From assembly GCF_024808665.1 (NCBI RefSeq), contig NZ_JANUBZ010000007.1, positions 254,172 to 318,171 on the forward strand: a DNA stretch of 64,000 bases. The letters run 5' to 3'. A program made the translations under genes and the position numbers. The DNA comes from Mucilaginibacter empetricola. Lineage in GTDB: Bacteria; Bacteroidota; Bacteroidia; Sphingobacteriales; Sphingobacteriaceae. Each line of letters opens with the position of its first letter. Position 1 is the first letter of the stretch. Below are positions 51,389 through 60,019 of this stretch, piece by piece. The notes below the pieces were generated by a model. The model saw only the letters and a program-made list of their open reading frames with translations, was not told the origin of the DNA and ran no database searches.

Positions 51389-51524
51389 TATTTATTAGGT
51401 TTATCGTAATTCCTTGCTTATGTCATTACACCATTAGAAACACATTAAAATTTCACTTTTTTCAATCATTAATTAAACTTTACCGTTTAATTAGCCGTCA
51501 TAACCAATATTAAATTAAAACAAA

Positions 51525-52532
51525 ATGAAACTCGTTACTAGAATATTTATTCCGCTTTGTTTACTGCTGTTTGTGGTAAGCAAAACAAATGCTCAAATAA
51601 GCGTGAGCATCTCGGTAGGCACGCCACCACCAGCCTTACCGGTTTACGTTCAACCGGCCTGCCCAACCGATGGTTATTTATGGGTACCCGGCTACTGGTC
51701 TTACGATGAAGATGATGGATATTATTGGGTACCCGGGGTATGGGTAGCCGCACCACAACCAGGATATTTATGGACGCCTTCTTATTGGGGTTACGAACAC
51801 GGCGTTTATGGTTACCATGCCGGATATTGGGGTGCTCACGTAGGTTATTACGGCGGCATTAATTATGGATACGGTTATGGTGGTGTTGGCTTTGTGGGCG
51901 GCAGCTGGTCTGAAGGCCATTACCGTTATAATACAGCCGTAGTAAATGTAAACACAACCGTAGTTCATAACACTTATGTAGATAAAACTGTGATTGTTAA
52001 CAATACTACAGTAGTAAATAACCATACCAGCTTTAATGGGCCGGGCGGTGTAACTGCACAGCCGCGTCCGGAAGAGTTGGCAGCTTCGCGCGAACAACAT
52101 ATACAGGCAACCAACGACCAGGTGTCCCACCAACAAGCGGCAAGCAAAGACAGAAATCAGTTTGCTTCTGTAAACAACGGGCGTCCGGCAGCTGCGGCAA
52201 TGAACCATGTAGGCGGCCAACCATTTAACGGACAAGGTCATGCATCAACCAATTCAACAATGGGTCAGCGTAACTTTAACAACAGAAGCAATGCAAATCC
52301 GGCCAGCCAGGGTAATGCAGGTAACGCTAATCATCAGCCAAACAATGCTGCTGCGCCAAATAATGCTGCATCAAACAATCAAAATCAGCAGCATAACCAG
52401 CCACAACAACAGCATAATCAGCCACAGCAACAACACAATAATAATCAACAACACAATCAGGGCCAGCAGCATGGTGGGCAACAACACCAGCACAGCGGCG
52501 GAGGTCAAAGACCACCCAAAGAAAAGCACTAA
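51525..52532 (+). CDS. YXWGXW repeat protein, copy 2
   Basis: A 335-residue paralogue of copy 1 with the same order: signal peptide (about 1-23, KTNAQ), aromatic repeats (GYLWVPGYWSYDEDD, YYWVPGVW, YLWTPSYWGY), Gly/Tyr-rich GGINYGYGYGG, then HTSFNGPGGV and a low-complexity tail rich in Asn, Gln and His (NQPQQQHNQPQQQHNNNQQ). The folded part is much better conserved between the copies than the tail, as expected for a repeat-driven surface segment. Function unknown. Confidence 0.88.
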   Translation: MKLVTRIFIPLCLLLFVVSKTNAQISVSISVGTPPPALPVYVQPACPTDGYLWVPGYWSYDEDDGYYWVPGVWVAAPQPGYLWTPSYWGYEHGVYGYHAGYWGAHVGYYGGINYGYGYGGVGFVGGSWSEGHYRYNTAVVNVNTTVVHNTYVDKTVIVNNTTVVNNHTSFNGPGGVTAQPRPEELAASREQHIQATNDQVSHQQAASKDRNQFASVNNGRPAAAAMNHVGGQPFNGQGHASTNSTMGQRNFNNRSNANPASQGNAGNANHQPNNAAAPNNAASNNQNQQHNQPQQQHNQPQQQHNNNQQHNQGQQHGGQQHQHSGGGQRPPKEKH

Positions 52533-52567
52533 TTGATAAGTTGTTGTTAAACAAGTCATAAAAAGAA

Positions 52568-52603
52568 AAACCCGCCTGACAGTTCAGAGCGGGTTTCTTT
52601 TTT
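52568..52603. terminator. terminator between YXWGXW copy 2 and apaG
   Basis: AAACCCGC/GCGGGTTT stem with a 13-base loop and a T-rich tail; it serves the plus-strand gene and probably also the convergent apaG. Confidence 0.85.
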
Positions 52604-52621
52604 TATACTGTTCTAATTTTT

Positions 52622-53008
52622 TTAATTCATCCTGTAAGGGGCTACCAGGTAAAACTCCGGAATCTGCACGTTGAACAATGAGTTATCAATCATTCTCGAC
52701 ATCTGATACTCACCTTTCATACTTCCCATATCGGTTTTTAAATTGCATCCGGAAACATACTCGTGAGTTTGTCCGGGTTCAATTACCGGTTGCTGGCCTA
52801 CAACACCTTCGCCTTCAACTTCTCTTTTTGCGCCATTAGAATCAAAAATATACCAATGACGGCTTAACAAACGCACTGCATAACTCCCCATGTTCTCTAT
52901 GCTTACCTTGTATGCAAACATAAAATGATCATTTGCCGGGTTCGAATATTCAGGCTGGTAAATTGTTTCTACCGAAACCTTAACACCATCTGTAATAGTA
53001 GTAACCAT
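52622..53008 (-). CDS. apaG: ApaG family protein
   Basis: A 128-residue immunoglobulin-like fold protein. ATG 53008 (MVTTITDGVKVSVETIYQ) matches usual ApaG starts; an in-frame ATG seven codons earlier is less likely. FMFAYKVSIENMGSYAVRLLSRHWYIFDSNG and GVVGQQPVIEPGQTHEYVSG are diagnostic (each quoted in part of the family motif). In enterobacteria ApaG lies beside apaH and is linked to divalent-metal effects; the biochemical role is unclear. It stands alone here. Confidence 0.92.
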   Translation of the reverse strand: MVTTITDGVKVSVETIYQPEYSNPANDHFMFAYKVSIENMGSYAVRLLSRHWYIFDSNGAKREVEGEGVVGQQPVIEPGQTHEYVSGCNLKTDMGSMKGEYQMSRMIDNSLFNVQIPEFYLVAPYRMN

Positions 53009-53150
53009 ATAAAGATCTCTTTTTTTCAAATATATAATATACAGTCAAATATCAAGCCATTTCTCAACAAAATATTTGCCGCTTTTATTTAGATTAACAT
53101 CTTGCCGTCAAAGTTTTAGCACTGTTTTAGCACGCTGTAAAACTCCCTGT

Positions 53151-54155
53151 TTACGCTAAAGATTCCGCCTCTGCGTAGCGTGGATTTTGGCTCACTTCCT
53201 CCAAAATTTCCATCACTTCTGCCAAATTGCCAGCGGTTACCAGGCGCATGCGGTACTCTTTAAAGTTTTCAATGCCTTTAAAGTAGTTAGAATAGTGTCT
53301 CCGCATTTCAAAAATGCCTGTTTTGGGGCCTTTCCACTCAATTGATTTTTGCAAATGCGTGGTACAGGCATCAATACGCTCGGCTATAGTAGGTTTTTCC
53401 AGGTATTCGCCAGTATTAAAATAGTGCTTAATCTCTCTGAATATCCAGGGATAACCTATGGCAGCCCTGCCAATCATCATCCCATCAACACCAAACTCCA
53501 TTCGCCATTCTGCGGCTTTTTGTGGAGAATCGATGTCACCATTGCCAAAAATGGGGATTTGTATCCTCGGATTTTTCTTTATCTCCCTTATCAACGTCCA
53601 ATCGGCCACGCCCTTATACATCTGCGAGCGGGTACGGCCATGAATAGTTAATGCCTTTATCCCCACATCCTGCAAACGCTCGGCAACTTCATACACATTT
53701 TTAGTATTATCGTCCCAACCCAGTCGGGTTTTTACAGTTACCGGCAGATGAGTTGCGTTAACCACCGCCTTGGTCATGGCTACCATTTTATCAATATCCT
53801 GCAATAAACTGGCGCCGGCACCACGGCAGGCTACCTGCTTAACGGGGCAACCATAGTTAATATCCATTAAATCGGGCTTGGCAAGGGTAGCTATTTCGGT
53901 AGCCTCGCGCATATGATCAATATCACTGCCAAATATCTGAATGCCTATGGGGCGCTCATATTCAAAAATATCCAATTTCTGACGACTCTTTGCCGCATCG
54001 CGAATCAATCCCTCCGATGATATAAACTCTGTATACATCATATCTGCGCCATTTTTTTTGCACACATAACGGAACGGTGGATCGCTCACATCCTCCATTG
54101 GTGCCAATAACAGCGGGAATTCCCCTAAATCAATATTTCCTATTTGTACAGACAT
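53151..54155 (-). CDS. dusB: tRNA-dihydrouridine synthase (DusB type)
   Basis: A 334-residue FMN enzyme that reduces uridine in tRNA D loops. The TIM-barrel start LLLAPMEDVSDPPFR (15-29), the active-site MDINYGCPVKQVACRGAGA with catalytic Cys103, KTRLGWDD, TIHGRTRSQMYKG and GNGDI are present. Length and motifs favour DusB. A CPBP-protease gene is divergent, and a -7 box (54171-54178) precedes dusB. Confidence 0.95.
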   Translation of the reverse strand: MSVQIGNIDLGEFPLLLAPMEDVSDPPFRYVCKKNGADMMYTEFISSEGLIRDAAKSRQKLDIFEYERPIGIQIFGSDIDHMREATEIATLAKPDLMDINYGCPVKQVACRGAGASLLQDIDKMVAMTKAVVNATHLPVTVKTRLGWDDNTKNVYEVAERLQDVGIKALTIHGRTRSQMYKGVADWTLIREIKKNPRIQIPIFGNGDIDSPQKAAEWRMEFGVDGMMIGRAAIGYPWIFREIKHYFNTGEYLEKPTIAERIDACTTHLQKSIEWKGPKTGIFEMRRHYSNYFKGIENFKEYRMRLVTAGNLAEVMEILEEVSQNPRYAEAESLA

Positions 54156-54170
54156 GCCTTATCTTCGTGG

Positions 54171-54178
54171 CAAAATTA
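54171..54178 (-). promoter_or_regulatory. -7 promoter box of dusB
   Basis: TAATTTTG on the minus strand, an exact fit to TAnnTTTG, 15 bases before the dusB ATG, in the 38-base gap to the divergent protease gene. Confidence 0.55.
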
Positions 54179-54193
54179 CGAATTTTAAGCGGG

Positions 54194-55144
54194 ATGATAA
54201 ATATACCATACAAAGACTTAGAAAAGCATGACAATCAGCTACATCCCGCGTTGCAGTTTTTAATTTTCATTTGCATCTTTTTTGTGATATTAATTGTTGG
54301 GAATATACTGGGAGCCGGTTTAATAACCGCTCTTTATGGTGTTAAAACATTTACCGCATTAAGTACCTTAAACCCAACTGCCCCGCATATTATTAATGCG
54401 CTGTGGATACTGCAAACCATCGGTACTACTTTCCCCATACTGGCAGCACCTGTGTTTTTTTCGTACGTAGTGGTGCGCGATCCTGGCACTTATCTTAAAG
54501 CTAACTTCCGTTTTCCATGGGGTTTGTTGTTTATCGCGGTATTAATTATGCTGCTGTCCAACCCGGTAATTGAGGTTTTATCAAACATTAACGAAAAACT
54601 GAAGTTGCCGCATGCCCTAGGTGGCATACAGAAATGGATGGAAGATAGTGAAAACGAAGCCCGTCAAATTACCGAGGTCATGCTGAAAATGAACACCGTA
54701 TGGACTTTAATATTCGATGTAGTGTTTATTGGCTTAGTGCCAGCCATTGTTGAAGAGTTTATGTTTAGGGGTACCCTGCAAACCATTTTTTTAAAATGGA
54801 CAAAAAACAGTCATGTTGCTATTTGGATAACTGCCATTTTGTTCAGCGCTTTTCATATTGAGTTTTTTGGCTTTTTGCCAAGGCTGATGCTGGGTTTGTT
54901 ATTTGGCTATTTTGTGGCATGGACCGGCAGCATATGGCCGGCCGTTTGGGCCCATTTTTTAAATAATGGTCTGGATGTGGTAGTAACCTACCTGGCACAA
55001 CACAAGCTGATTAAAATTAACCCTGATGATACACATGTATTTAATAATATAGCCTATATAAGCAGCTTCATCATTTTATTTGCGCTGATGCTTATTTACC
55101 GGCGCATAGCGCTAGAAAAAAAACAATTAATAGAAGAAGGATAA
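54194..55144 (+). CDS. CPBP family intramembrane glutamic endopeptidase
   Basis: The start is placed at ATG 54194 (MINIPYKDLEKHD), giving 316 residues; a longer frame overlaps dusB and is rejected. It is a multi-helix membrane protein. The CPBP motifs are clear: VEEFMFRG with Glu187, Glu188 and Arg192, then FSAFHIEF with His221, and AVWAHFLNN. Family members cleave within membranes, like Rce1, or protect against bacteriocins. It heads an operon with a small DUF2007 gene, cdsA and psd. Confidence 0.93.
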   Translation: MINIPYKDLEKHDNQLHPALQFLIFICIFFVILIVGNILGAGLITALYGVKTFTALSTLNPTAPHIINALWILQTIGTTFPILAAPVFFSYVVVRDPGTYLKANFRFPWGLLFIAVLIMLLSNPVIEVLSNINEKLKLPHALGGIQKWMEDSENEARQITEVMLKMNTVWTLIFDVVFIGLVPAIVEEFMFRGTLQTIFLKWTKNSHVAIWITAILFSAFHIEFFGFLPRLMLGLLFGYFVAWTGSIWPAVWAHFLNNGLDVVVTYLAQHKLIKINPDDTHVFNNIAYISSFIILFALMLIYRRIALEKKQLIEEG

Positions 55145-55145
55145 G

Positions 55146-55358
55146 ATGGAGAAAAATTGGATAAAAATTTTCTCATCCACCAATTATTACCAGGCCGAAA
55201 TGGTAAAACAGGCCCTTGTAGGCCATCAAATCGGTTCGGTTTTAATAAACAAACAAGATACAACTTACCGCGCCTTTGGCGAAATTGAAGTTTATATTCA
55301 CCAGGAAGATTTTAGCAATGCTATTGAGATTATCATCCTCAACCAAATTAATTTATGA
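55146..55358 (+). CDS. DUF2007 domain protein
   Basis: A 70-residue single-domain protein (KIFSSTNYYQAEMVKQALVGHQIGSV, quoted in part, and FGEIEVYIHQEDFSNAIEII) of the DUF2007 putative signal-transducing family with a ferredoxin-like fold. It sits between the CPBP protease (one-base gap) and cdsA (four-base overlap ATGA). The binding partner is unknown. Confidence 0.88.
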   Translation: MEKNWIKIFSSTNYYQAEMVKQALVGHQIGSVLINKQDTTYRAFGEIEVYIHQEDFSNAIEIIILNQINL

Positions 55359-56167
55359 AAACACGCGCCATTACGGGCTTCTTTTTTGTTATAGTGATGC
55401 TGGGTTCCGTACTGCTGGGACAATATGTATTTAGTGCGTTTTATTTGTTGATATCTGTTTTATGCCTTCACGAGTTTTATAAACTCATTGCACAAACAGG
55501 CGTAAAACCAAATATGCAAGCCGGTATGTTAAATGGCATTCTATTATTTGCCTTTGTTGCTTTGCAATATTACACTGATATATCAACGGGGCATTTTTTG
55601 TTAGCGCTACTACCTTTTTCTATGTCCCTCATTTTTATTCAGGAATTATATAAACCATCGCCTGCGCCATTTACCAATATTGCTTTTACATTTTTGGGAA
55701 TAATTTTCACCGTACTCCCTTTTGCTTTTTTTCATTCAATGGCATTTGTAAAGGGGCATTTTAATTTTCATTTCCCGCTTGCCTTTCTATTAATTCTGTG
55801 GACGAACGATACCGGAGCCTATTTAACCGGAAGATTTTTTGGAAGGACAAAGCTTTTTGAACGCCATTCACCTAAAAAAACCTGGGAAGGCTTTATTGGT
55901 GGTGCCTTGCTCGCTATAGGCACCGCATTAATAATTTCTCATTATTTTTTCGATGTTCGCTGGTTGCAATGGGCATCAATGGCTTTTTATATCAGCCTCA
56001 TTGGCACCTTTGGTGATCTGGTTGAATCGATGTTTAAACGCAGCATTAATATAAAGGACTCAGGGGGCATATTACCTGGTCACGGTGGCCTTTTAGATCG
56101 CTTTGATGGACTCTTACTTTCCGCACCACTTGTTTTTGCTTTCTTCTATTTATTTTTTATTGCCTAA
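55355..56167 (+). CDS. cdsA: phosphatidate cytidylyltransferase
   Basis: A 270-residue integral membrane enzyme making CDP-diacylglycerol from phosphatidic acid and CTP, the branch point of phospholipid synthesis. About seven membrane helices. The C-terminal CdsA signature is intact: SMFKRSINIKDSGGILPGHGG then LLDRFDG (about 230-255), and KKTWEGFIGG (about 172-181). It is cotranscribed with psd, matching the route to phosphatidylethanolamine. Confidence 0.95.
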   Translation: MKTRAITGFFFVIVMLGSVLLGQYVFSAFYLLISVLCLHEFYKLIAQTGVKPNMQAGMLNGILLFAFVALQYYTDISTGHFLLALLPFSMSLIFIQELYKPSPAPFTNIAFTFLGIIFTVLPFAFFHSMAFVKGHFNFHFPLAFLLILWTNDTGAYLTGRFFGRTKLFERHSPKKTWEGFIGGALLAIGTALIISHYFFDVRWLQWASMAFYISLIGTFGDLVESMFKRSINIKDSGGILPGHGGLLDRFDGLLLSAPLVFAFFYLFFIA

Positions 56168-56194
56168 TTTTACACCGATCAACATTATATTTCA

Positions 56195-56944
56195 ATGACT
56201 TTCCATAAAGAAGGATATAGCTCCCTTGCCATTTGCATACTGTTCATATTTGTTTTGAACGCTGTGATACAGTTTTATTTTCCAGAAGCCACTGTTGTTA
56301 AATGGATAGTTTACATCCTTTCGTTTGCGCTGTTTGTAATTATTGTACAATTTTTCCGCAGCCCCTCAATCACCATACAAACTGATGAAAAAGCGGTGCT
56401 TTGCCCTGCTGATGGTAAGGTTGTTGTAATTGAAGAAACTGTAGAAACCGAATATTTTAAAGATAAAAGGATCCAGCTTTCGGTATTTATGTCGCCAATA
56501 AACGTGCATATTAACCGTAATCCCATTGCTGGTGTGGTTAAATATTTTAAATACCACCCAGGTAAATACCTGGTGGCCTGGCATCCAAAATCGAGCACTG
56601 AAAATGAGCGGACTACTATTGTTATTGAAAACAGCAATGGTGTTGCCGTATTATTTCGCCAGATAGCCGGAGCGCTTGCCCGCCGTATTGTTTGGTATGT
56701 AAAGGAAGGTGACAAGGTAGATCAGGGCGCGCAGTTTGGCTTCATCAAATTTGGCTCGCGTGTAGATGTATTTTTACCGATCGGAACAGAAATTAAAGTT
56801 GAACTGGGCCAGGTTGTAAAAGGTGGTCATACCATACTTGCCGAATTACCAGCAAAAGCTGCAAAAAAACAAGATGCTGACGGTGCATTTGAGGCCGTCG
56901 CCGCAGCAAGACCGGTAAAAACAACCGTTAAGAAAACTGTATAA
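56195..56944 (+). CDS. psd: phosphatidylserine decarboxylase, short proenzyme type
   Basis: A 249-residue proenzyme that decarboxylates phosphatidylserine to phosphatidylethanolamine. Two N-terminal helices (10-28, 36-54) anchor it. The core has LCPADGKVVVIEE, FMSPINVHINRNPI and VLFRQIAGALARRIV. Self-cleavage and pyruvoyl formation are expected at Gly187-Ser188 in KFGSRVDVFLP. An Ala/Lys-rich tail follows. It is the last gene of the lipid operon. Confidence 0.95.
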   Translation: MTFHKEGYSSLAICILFIFVLNAVIQFYFPEATVVKWIVYILSFALFVIIVQFFRSPSITIQTDEKAVLCPADGKVVVIEETVETEYFKDKRIQLSVFMSPINVHINRNPIAGVVKYFKYHPGKYLVAWHPKSSTENERTTIVIENSNGVAVLFRQIAGALARRIVWYVKEGDKVDQGAQFGFIKFGSRVDVFLPIGTEIKVELGQVVKGGHTILAELPAKAAKKQDADGAFEAVAAARPVKTTVKKTV

Positions 56945-56973
56945 AGGCTAATATTTAAGCTGATAAAATAAGG

Positions 56974-57003
56974 AAAGCGCCGGTATAACACCGGCGCTTT
57001 TTT
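56974..57003 (+). terminator. rho-independent terminator of the lipid operon
   Basis: Perfect stem AAAGCGCCGGT/ACCGGCGCTTT with a five-base loop and T6. Confidence 0.95.
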
Positions 57004-57339
57004 ATTTCTGTAACAAAACCAGAACTTTTATCGTTTCAATTACCCTAAATCAATAACATAATCTAAGTTTACATAACTATCTCTAGCAAACACCTGTTTA
57101 TCAGTGTCAAAACAACCAATATGCATACGTTGTCTGATAATCTTATGACTGGGTAAATTGCCTTCTACATGGTGTTTCTCTTCCTGGAAGCACTATTAAA
57201 ATAAAGTTCTTTCGAGTAAGAATGAACTATTAGGTGCCAGAAATCGAAAACAACAATCTGATGAGCATTATCTACCTGCAAATCGCATAATATGACTTGT
57301 CAGATAATCTGACATTTAATGAATTTGTCAGATTTACAG
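57004..57339. other. intergenic region with TGTCAGAT palindrome cluster
   Basis: No gene seen. Near the right end is TGTCAGAT A ATCTGACA (57298-57314, perfect 8-bp arms) and a third half-site TGTCAGATT (57326-57334). The second and third half-sites can also form a 9-bp hairpin just beyond the DUF3050 stop. Confidence 0.5.
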
Positions 57340-58131
57340 TTAATTTTCAATCAACTCGTTGGTGTTAACCAACTCATTATAAATGCCATCCCAAAGAGTT
57401 ATACGTTTTTCGAGCGCGGTTATTGAGGCTGCTGTAATTTCCTCCCATTTTTGAGTGTCGTTGCCACAAAGTTCCGCCGTCATTTCCAGCGCCAGGTAAC
57501 TGTGATGGTCTCCGTCAACTTCAATATGGCGGTCCAGGTAATATTTAAACTGTGAAACCTGACCCGGGAATTTGAGGTTAAGGTCATTCACAATCGTCAC
57601 AAACATATAAGGGATCAGGTCCTCCCTGCCAAAGGTAAAAACAGCTGCCTGTAAATGTGCCTTGCCGCTGTTTATAATATCAAAAGTATAGTCAACAAAT
57701 TCGCGCGCTGCATCGGGGACAGCAGCTGTGGTAAAAGCAGACTTCAGGTCCCCTGTGTTTTGCAGGGCATTTATAAAACTCAGAAATACAACCGGATCAG
57801 CACCACATTGAGCCATAGCATCCAGGTACATTTCATAGTGGCTTTTGCGTACGCCATCAGCATCAACGTCCGATTCTTCTCCGGTAACAATTTCATTAAT
57901 TAAATAGCGGGTATTGGCATTGCCCACCGGAAACCAGGGCACATTGGTACAGGTCAAGTTTTGCTGTAATCCCTTCAGTAACGACATAAAATCCCAAACG
58001 GCATAAATATGATAATTCATAAAAACACCAAGGTCATCAATGTTTTTTATTACACTGTAAACTTTATGATTAACTATCTGCTGCCTTAAAGGTTCAATGG
58101 CATCCTGTATCTTCCTGATATGCTCGTTCAT
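57340..58131 (-). CDS. DUF3050 family protein (heme-oxygenase-like fold)
   Basis: A 263-residue all-helical protein (IEPLRQQIVNHKVYSVI, VFMNYHIYAVWDFMSLLKGLQ, VPWFPVGNANTRYLINEIV) of the DUF3050 family, related to heme-oxygenase-like diiron proteins. Candidate metal ligands are visible: His41, Glu80, His98, Glu100, Glu170, His202, Asp206, Asp208 and His210 (RHIEVDGDHHSYLA). It likely performs oxidative chemistry, but no substrate is known. It stands alone, with a -7 box TACCTTTG at 58155-58162 upstream. Confidence 0.85.
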   Translation of the reverse strand: MNEHIRKIQDAIEPLRQQIVNHKVYSVIKNIDDLGVFMNYHIYAVWDFMSLLKGLQQNLTCTNVPWFPVGNANTRYLINEIVTGEESDVDADGVRKSHYEMYLDAMAQCGADPVVFLSFINALQNTGDLKSAFTTAAVPDAAREFVDYTFDIINSGKAHLQAAVFTFGREDLIPYMFVTIVNDLNLKFPGQVSQFKYYLDRHIEVDGDHHSYLALEMTAELCGNDTQKWEEITAASITALEKRITLWDGIYNELVNTNELIEN

Positions 58132-58677
58132 CTGCTTCCTGATATTTTCGGGCGCAAAGGTAAATTTTTGAACGAATCTGGCAGTAATTATTACGCGCTA
58201 ATCTATTTGCTACCCGTTTATTATGAGAATTACATGACGTACTTGAAACTTTCTTAAACATCAGGGGAATAAATGCATTCGCCAGTTCGTCCAGCTCTTG
58301 CTGTAATTAAAACAATTATTGCATAGCCGATTGGAAAGGTTTCCGCGATGCCCATCATCAAATGGTTAACACTCTTGCATTTAGATGTACAGTAAATTTC
58401 TTTGTTAATCAACCACTTACAAATTATTGCAAATAAAAATATTTCGTAATATAACTCAAAAACCAGGTAAAATATCAGGTTTCGTCCAACAAAATAAATT
58501 GATAACAACCTTATTATTAAGTTATTATTTTTCGTCATTATTAATTATATTTGTTATGATTTGATAAAGCGGCCATTCACAGCCTTGTTTTTACTTCTAT
58601 TTAAGCATAAGCTGTTCTTGCCAGTTACATTTTGTTTTCCTGATATATTAAACTAAACCCGGTGATTAACTAAATTT
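58132..58677. other. AT-rich intergenic region, no gene supported
   Basis: A minus-strand open frame (58254-58538, 94 codons) is hydrophobic but without family features or start signals and is not called. A minus-strand -7 box TACCTTTG (58155-58162) probably drives the DUF3050 gene. Confidence 0.4.
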
Positions 58678-58779
58678 ATGAAGACCCTTATTTACTGGAT
58701 ACTGGTAATGCTCGGATTAATCTCCACAGTTGCCATTGGGATGATCATCATTGGATGGGCATTTAACAAACCATTTTAA
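58678..58779 (+). CDS. possible 33-residue small membrane protein
   Basis: A short frame starting MKTLIYWILVMLGLISTVAI and ending GWAFNKPF. It forms one membrane helix with a Lys near each end. It lies upstream of mrp. There is no homologue known to me; the small size means it may be chance, but the composition is unlike the surrounding non-coding DNA. Confidence 0.4.
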   Translation: MKTLIYWILVMLGLISTVAIGMIIIGWAFNKPF

Positions 58780-58886
58780 AATCTATTCTATCAGCTCTGG
58801 CTGTATTTCGCTATTCCATTGTGAATCCGGCACTTATACGGCCTGCATTTTATCAATCAAATGACACTTCTTTGTCGCGTTTTAGG

Positions 58887-58894
58887 TATTTTTG
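58887..58894 (+). promoter_or_regulatory. -7 promoter box of mrp
   Basis: TATTTTTG, an exact fit to TAnnTTTG, 10 bases before the chosen ATG; it supports that start over the ATG 84 bases upstream. Confidence 0.6.
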
Positions 58895-58904
58895 CCTTAC
58901 GAAT

Positions 58905-59993
58905 ATGACAATCACCAAAGAACAAGTTTTACAAGCACTGGGTCATGTAGAAGAGCCTGATTTGAAAAAAGATCTGGTTACGCTCAACATGATACAGGAT
59001 ATACATATTGAAGGCAACCGGGTTAGTTTTTCGGTAATATTAACCACGCCGGCATGCCCTTTAAAGGCAATGATTGAAAATGCCTGCCGTAACGCCATCC
59101 TGCATTTTATCAGCAAAGATGCAGAAATCAATATCAACATGACATCGCGTGTTACTACGCAAAAAAACACCGGCGTACCCGGCGTAAAGAATATTATTGC
59201 CGTGGCTTCGGGCAAAGGTGGTGTGGGTAAATCAACGGTATCTGTGAACCTTGCGCTTGGCCTTGCCAAAACAGGCGCAAAAGTAGGGTTAATTGATGCT
59301 GATATTTACGGTCCATCAATCCCAATTATGTTTGGACTGGAGGGCGAAAGGCCAAAAGCCAGCGAAGTTGATGGTAAAACCCGTATTCAGCCGATTGAAA
59401 AATATGGCATTAAGTTATTGTCTATCGGCTTCTTTACTGATCCTAATCAACCCGTGCCATGGCGCGGACCAATGGTATCAACCGCAGTAAAACAACTTTT
59501 TAATGATGCCGATTGGGGTGAGCTTGATTACCTGGTTGTTGATTTGCCACCCGGCACGGGCGACATACACATTACCGTAACCCAAACCTTCCCGGTAACC
59601 GGCGCAGTAATTGTAACCACACCTCAAAATGTTGCACTTGCCGATGCAAAAAAGGGAATTGGTATGTTTATGATGAATGCTATCAACGTGCCTATACTGG
59701 GTATTATTGAAAACATGGCCTATTTTACACCAGCCGAGCTTCCCGAAAATAAATATTATATTTTTGGACAAGGCGGCGGTAAAAAACTGGCATCGCAACT
59801 GGATGTACCTTTTCTGGCCGAAATTCCGTTAGTGAAGAGTATAAGTGACTCCGGCGATGCAGGCAAGCCCATTGTTTTGGATGATGGCAGCATTATGGCT
59901 AATGCCTTTATTGAAGTGGCGCAAAAAGTGGCCCAACAGGTGGCCATTTGTAACGCTAATGCTATAAATAACACAACTTTGGTAAATAATTAA
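58905..59993 (+). CDS. mrp: Mrp/ApbC-type P-loop ATPase, iron-sulfur carrier
   Basis: A 362-residue protein. The N-terminal DUF59/MIP18 domain (1-80) carries TTPACPLK with Cys51. The ATPase domain has the deviant Walker A GKGGVGKS (103-110) and VDLPPGTGDIHIT. The CxxC pair usual in many Mrp proteins is absent: ENMAYFTPAELPENKYYIFG takes its place, as in other Bacteroidota Mrp proteins. It probably carries or inserts iron-sulfur clusters. The NifU-like gene 26 bases downstream supports this. Confidence 0.94.
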   Translation: MTITKEQVLQALGHVEEPDLKKDLVTLNMIQDIHIEGNRVSFSVILTTPACPLKAMIENACRNAILHFISKDAEININMTSRVTTQKNTGVPGVKNIIAVASGKGGVGKSTVSVNLALGLAKTGAKVGLIDADIYGPSIPIMFGLEGERPKASEVDGKTRIQPIEKYGIKLLSIGFFTDPNQPVPWRGPMVSTAVKQLFNDADWGELDYLVVDLPPGTGDIHITVTQTFPVTGAVIVTTPQNVALADAKKGIGMFMMNAINVPILGIIENMAYFTPAELPENKYYIFGQGGGKKLASQLDVPFLAEIPLVKSISDSGDAGKPIVLDDGSIMANAFIEVAQKVAQQVAICNANAINNTTLVNN

Positions 59994-60019
59994 TAACTTT
60001 ACTTTACAAATTGGTACAA

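Noticed and set aside
54077..54193. N-terminal extension of the CPBP protease overlapping dusB
   Set aside because: The extension is antisense to the dusB start, and MINIPYKDLE is a normal family start.
58254..58538. 94-codon hydrophobic frame on the minus strand
   Set aside because: AT-rich, hydrophobic by composition, no start signal and no neighbour logic.
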